Source of the DNA: Flavobacterium psychrophilum
GTDB taxonomy: Bacteria > Bacteroidota > Bacteroidia > Flavobacteriales > Flavobacteriaceae
Assembly: GCA_003243255.1 (NCBI GenBank)
Contig: QFQM01000011.1
Coordinates: 1-52,965 of the forward strand
Reading direction: 5' to 3'
Length of the DNA stretch: 52,965 nt
In this document: one piece after another, positions 52,384-52,965 of the stretch
How the letters are laid out: the number at the start of each line of letters is the position of its first letter
Numbering within the stretch: position 1 is the first letter of the stretch
Notes under the pieces: generated by a model
Database searches by the model: none
Seen by the model: only the letters and a program-made list of their open reading frames with translations
Told to the model about the DNA's origin: nothing
Position numbers and translations under genes: made by a program

Positions 52384-52965
52384 ATGAAAAAAATTATTTT
52401 ATTCCTTACCATGTCGCTTATGGTTCTGCCAATGAGAGCCGACGAGGGAATGTGGTTCCTGATGTTCATTGAGCGTTTGAATCACCGTGACATGCAAAAA
52501 ATGGGATTGCAACTGACTTCTGAGGAAATCTACAGTATCAACCATTCAAGTATTAAAGATGCAATTGTTCAGTTCAATGGTGGCTGTACTGCAGAAATTA
52601 TTTCTAATCAAGGTTTGGTTTTGACTAACCACCACTGTGGTTATGATGCGATTGCTGAAGTTTCTACTCCAAAAGACAACTATTTGAGAGATGGTTTCTG
52701 GGCAAAAGATAAGAAATCTGAAATCAAGCCAAACTCACTTTATGTACGTTTCTTTGTGAGAATGGATGATGTTTCAAAAAGAATTCTTTCTAAAGTAAAT
52801 GACGGCATGAGTGAGGCTGAGCGCGAAAAAGTAATCAACCAGGAAATTGCTAAAATCCAAAAAGAAAATGACGCAGGAGGAAAATATACTGTTTCTGTTC
52901 GTTCTTTTTCCCAGGGAAATGAATATTACTATTTCGTTTATCAGGACTATAAAGACGTTCGTTTA
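52384..52965 (+). CDS. S46 family dipeptidyl peptidase (DPP7/DPP11-like), 3' partial
   Basis: The first 194 codons of an exported serine peptidase that removes dipeptides from N-termini; the frame runs off the right edge. A signal peptide (MKKIILFLTMSLMVLPMRA) is followed by DEGMWFL, the usual mature start of S46 enzymes. GGCTAEIISNQGLVLTNHHCGYDAI (about 61-85; landmark TNHHCGY) contains the catalytic His, and RDGFWAK follows. The catalytic Asp and Ser, and the S1-site residue separating DPP7 from DPP11, lie beyond the window. Such peptidases feed amino-acid use in asaccharolytic Bacteroidota. A TATCTTCG box at 52281 may be its promoter. Confidence 0.9.
   Translation, partial: MKKIILFLTMSLMVLPMRADEGMWFLMFIERLNHRDMQKMGLQLTSEEIYSINHSSIKDAIVQFNGGCTAEIISNQGLVLTNHHCGYDAIAEVSTPKDNYLRDGFWAKDKKSEIKPNSLYVRFFVRMDDVSKRILSKVNDGMSEAEREKVINQEIAKIQKENDAGGKYTVSVRSFSQGNEYYYFVYQDYKDVRL

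Overview
The window looks like a chromosomal segment of a member of the Flavobacteriaceae (Flavobacterium-like). Evidence: moderate-to-low GC, several -7 promoter boxes of the Bacteroidota form TAnnTTTG, two secreted proteins with type IX secretion (T9SS) C-terminal sorting domains (one type B, one type A), two Bacteroidota-style TonB-dependent receptors, a GbsR-type regulator and an S46 peptidase. Almost no Shine-Dalgarno signals are visible, and in several genes a promoter box shows that the longest ORF starts too early. Both edges cut genes: a pyruvate dehydrogenase E2 gene on the left and an S46 peptidase gene on the right. No rRNA, tRNA, CRISPR array, insertion sequence or prophage was seen.

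Layout. 1-4.8 kb: E2, an M28 peptidase / SDR / SprT-like run, and mannose-1-phosphate guanylyltransferase. 4.9-9.15 kb: a 1413-residue T9SS cargo protein. 9.2-10.8 kb (minus): mlaE and mlaF; mlaF carries an in-frame TGA where the family has glycine. 10.8-13.8 kb: glycosyltransferase and methyltransferase (minus) diverging from a flippase (plus), then a cluster of GC-rich palindromic repeats. 13.9-22.1 kb: KAS III, truncated haemoglobin, glycine decarboxylase, a UbiA-like membrane protein and a TonB receptor. 22.3-25.8 kb (minus): a tightly packed operon of unknown role (TIGR01777 epimerase, three small membrane proteins, a methyltransferase) behind a GbsR regulator. Two matching dyad operators lie before the regulator and before the operon. 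25.9-28 kb: three small exported or membrane proteins. 28-32.5 kb (minus): M3 peptidase, purE, purK and a RibD-like reductase. 32.7-36.8 kb: GH130 phosphorylase and MFS exporter, converging on a dicarboxylate symporter. 36.8-42 kb: a helical protein, a 29-codon small ORF with its own terminator, a beta-barrel protein, a TonB receptor and a PQQ-type dehydrogenase. 42-48 kb: hpt, adk, a CNNM/CorC-type protein, an MBL hydrolase, a T9SS type A protein with an internal duplication, and obg. 48.3-52.2 kb: an LTA-synthase-like protein and two adjoining nucleotidyltransferases.

Most of the window is housekeeping: purine synthesis and salvage (purE, purK, hpt, adk), central metabolism (E2, gcvP), envelope lipid and polysaccharide work (mla, manC, flippase, GT2, LTA synthase) and secretion cargo. 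The least explained parts are the GbsR-linked operon with its two operators, the 29-codon ORF and the 22-nt element it shares with a T9SS gene promoter, the CAGT-rich repeats that follow four stop codons, the GC-rich palindromic repeat family, and the nonsense codon in mlaF. All assignments come from reading motifs and context; no database search was run.
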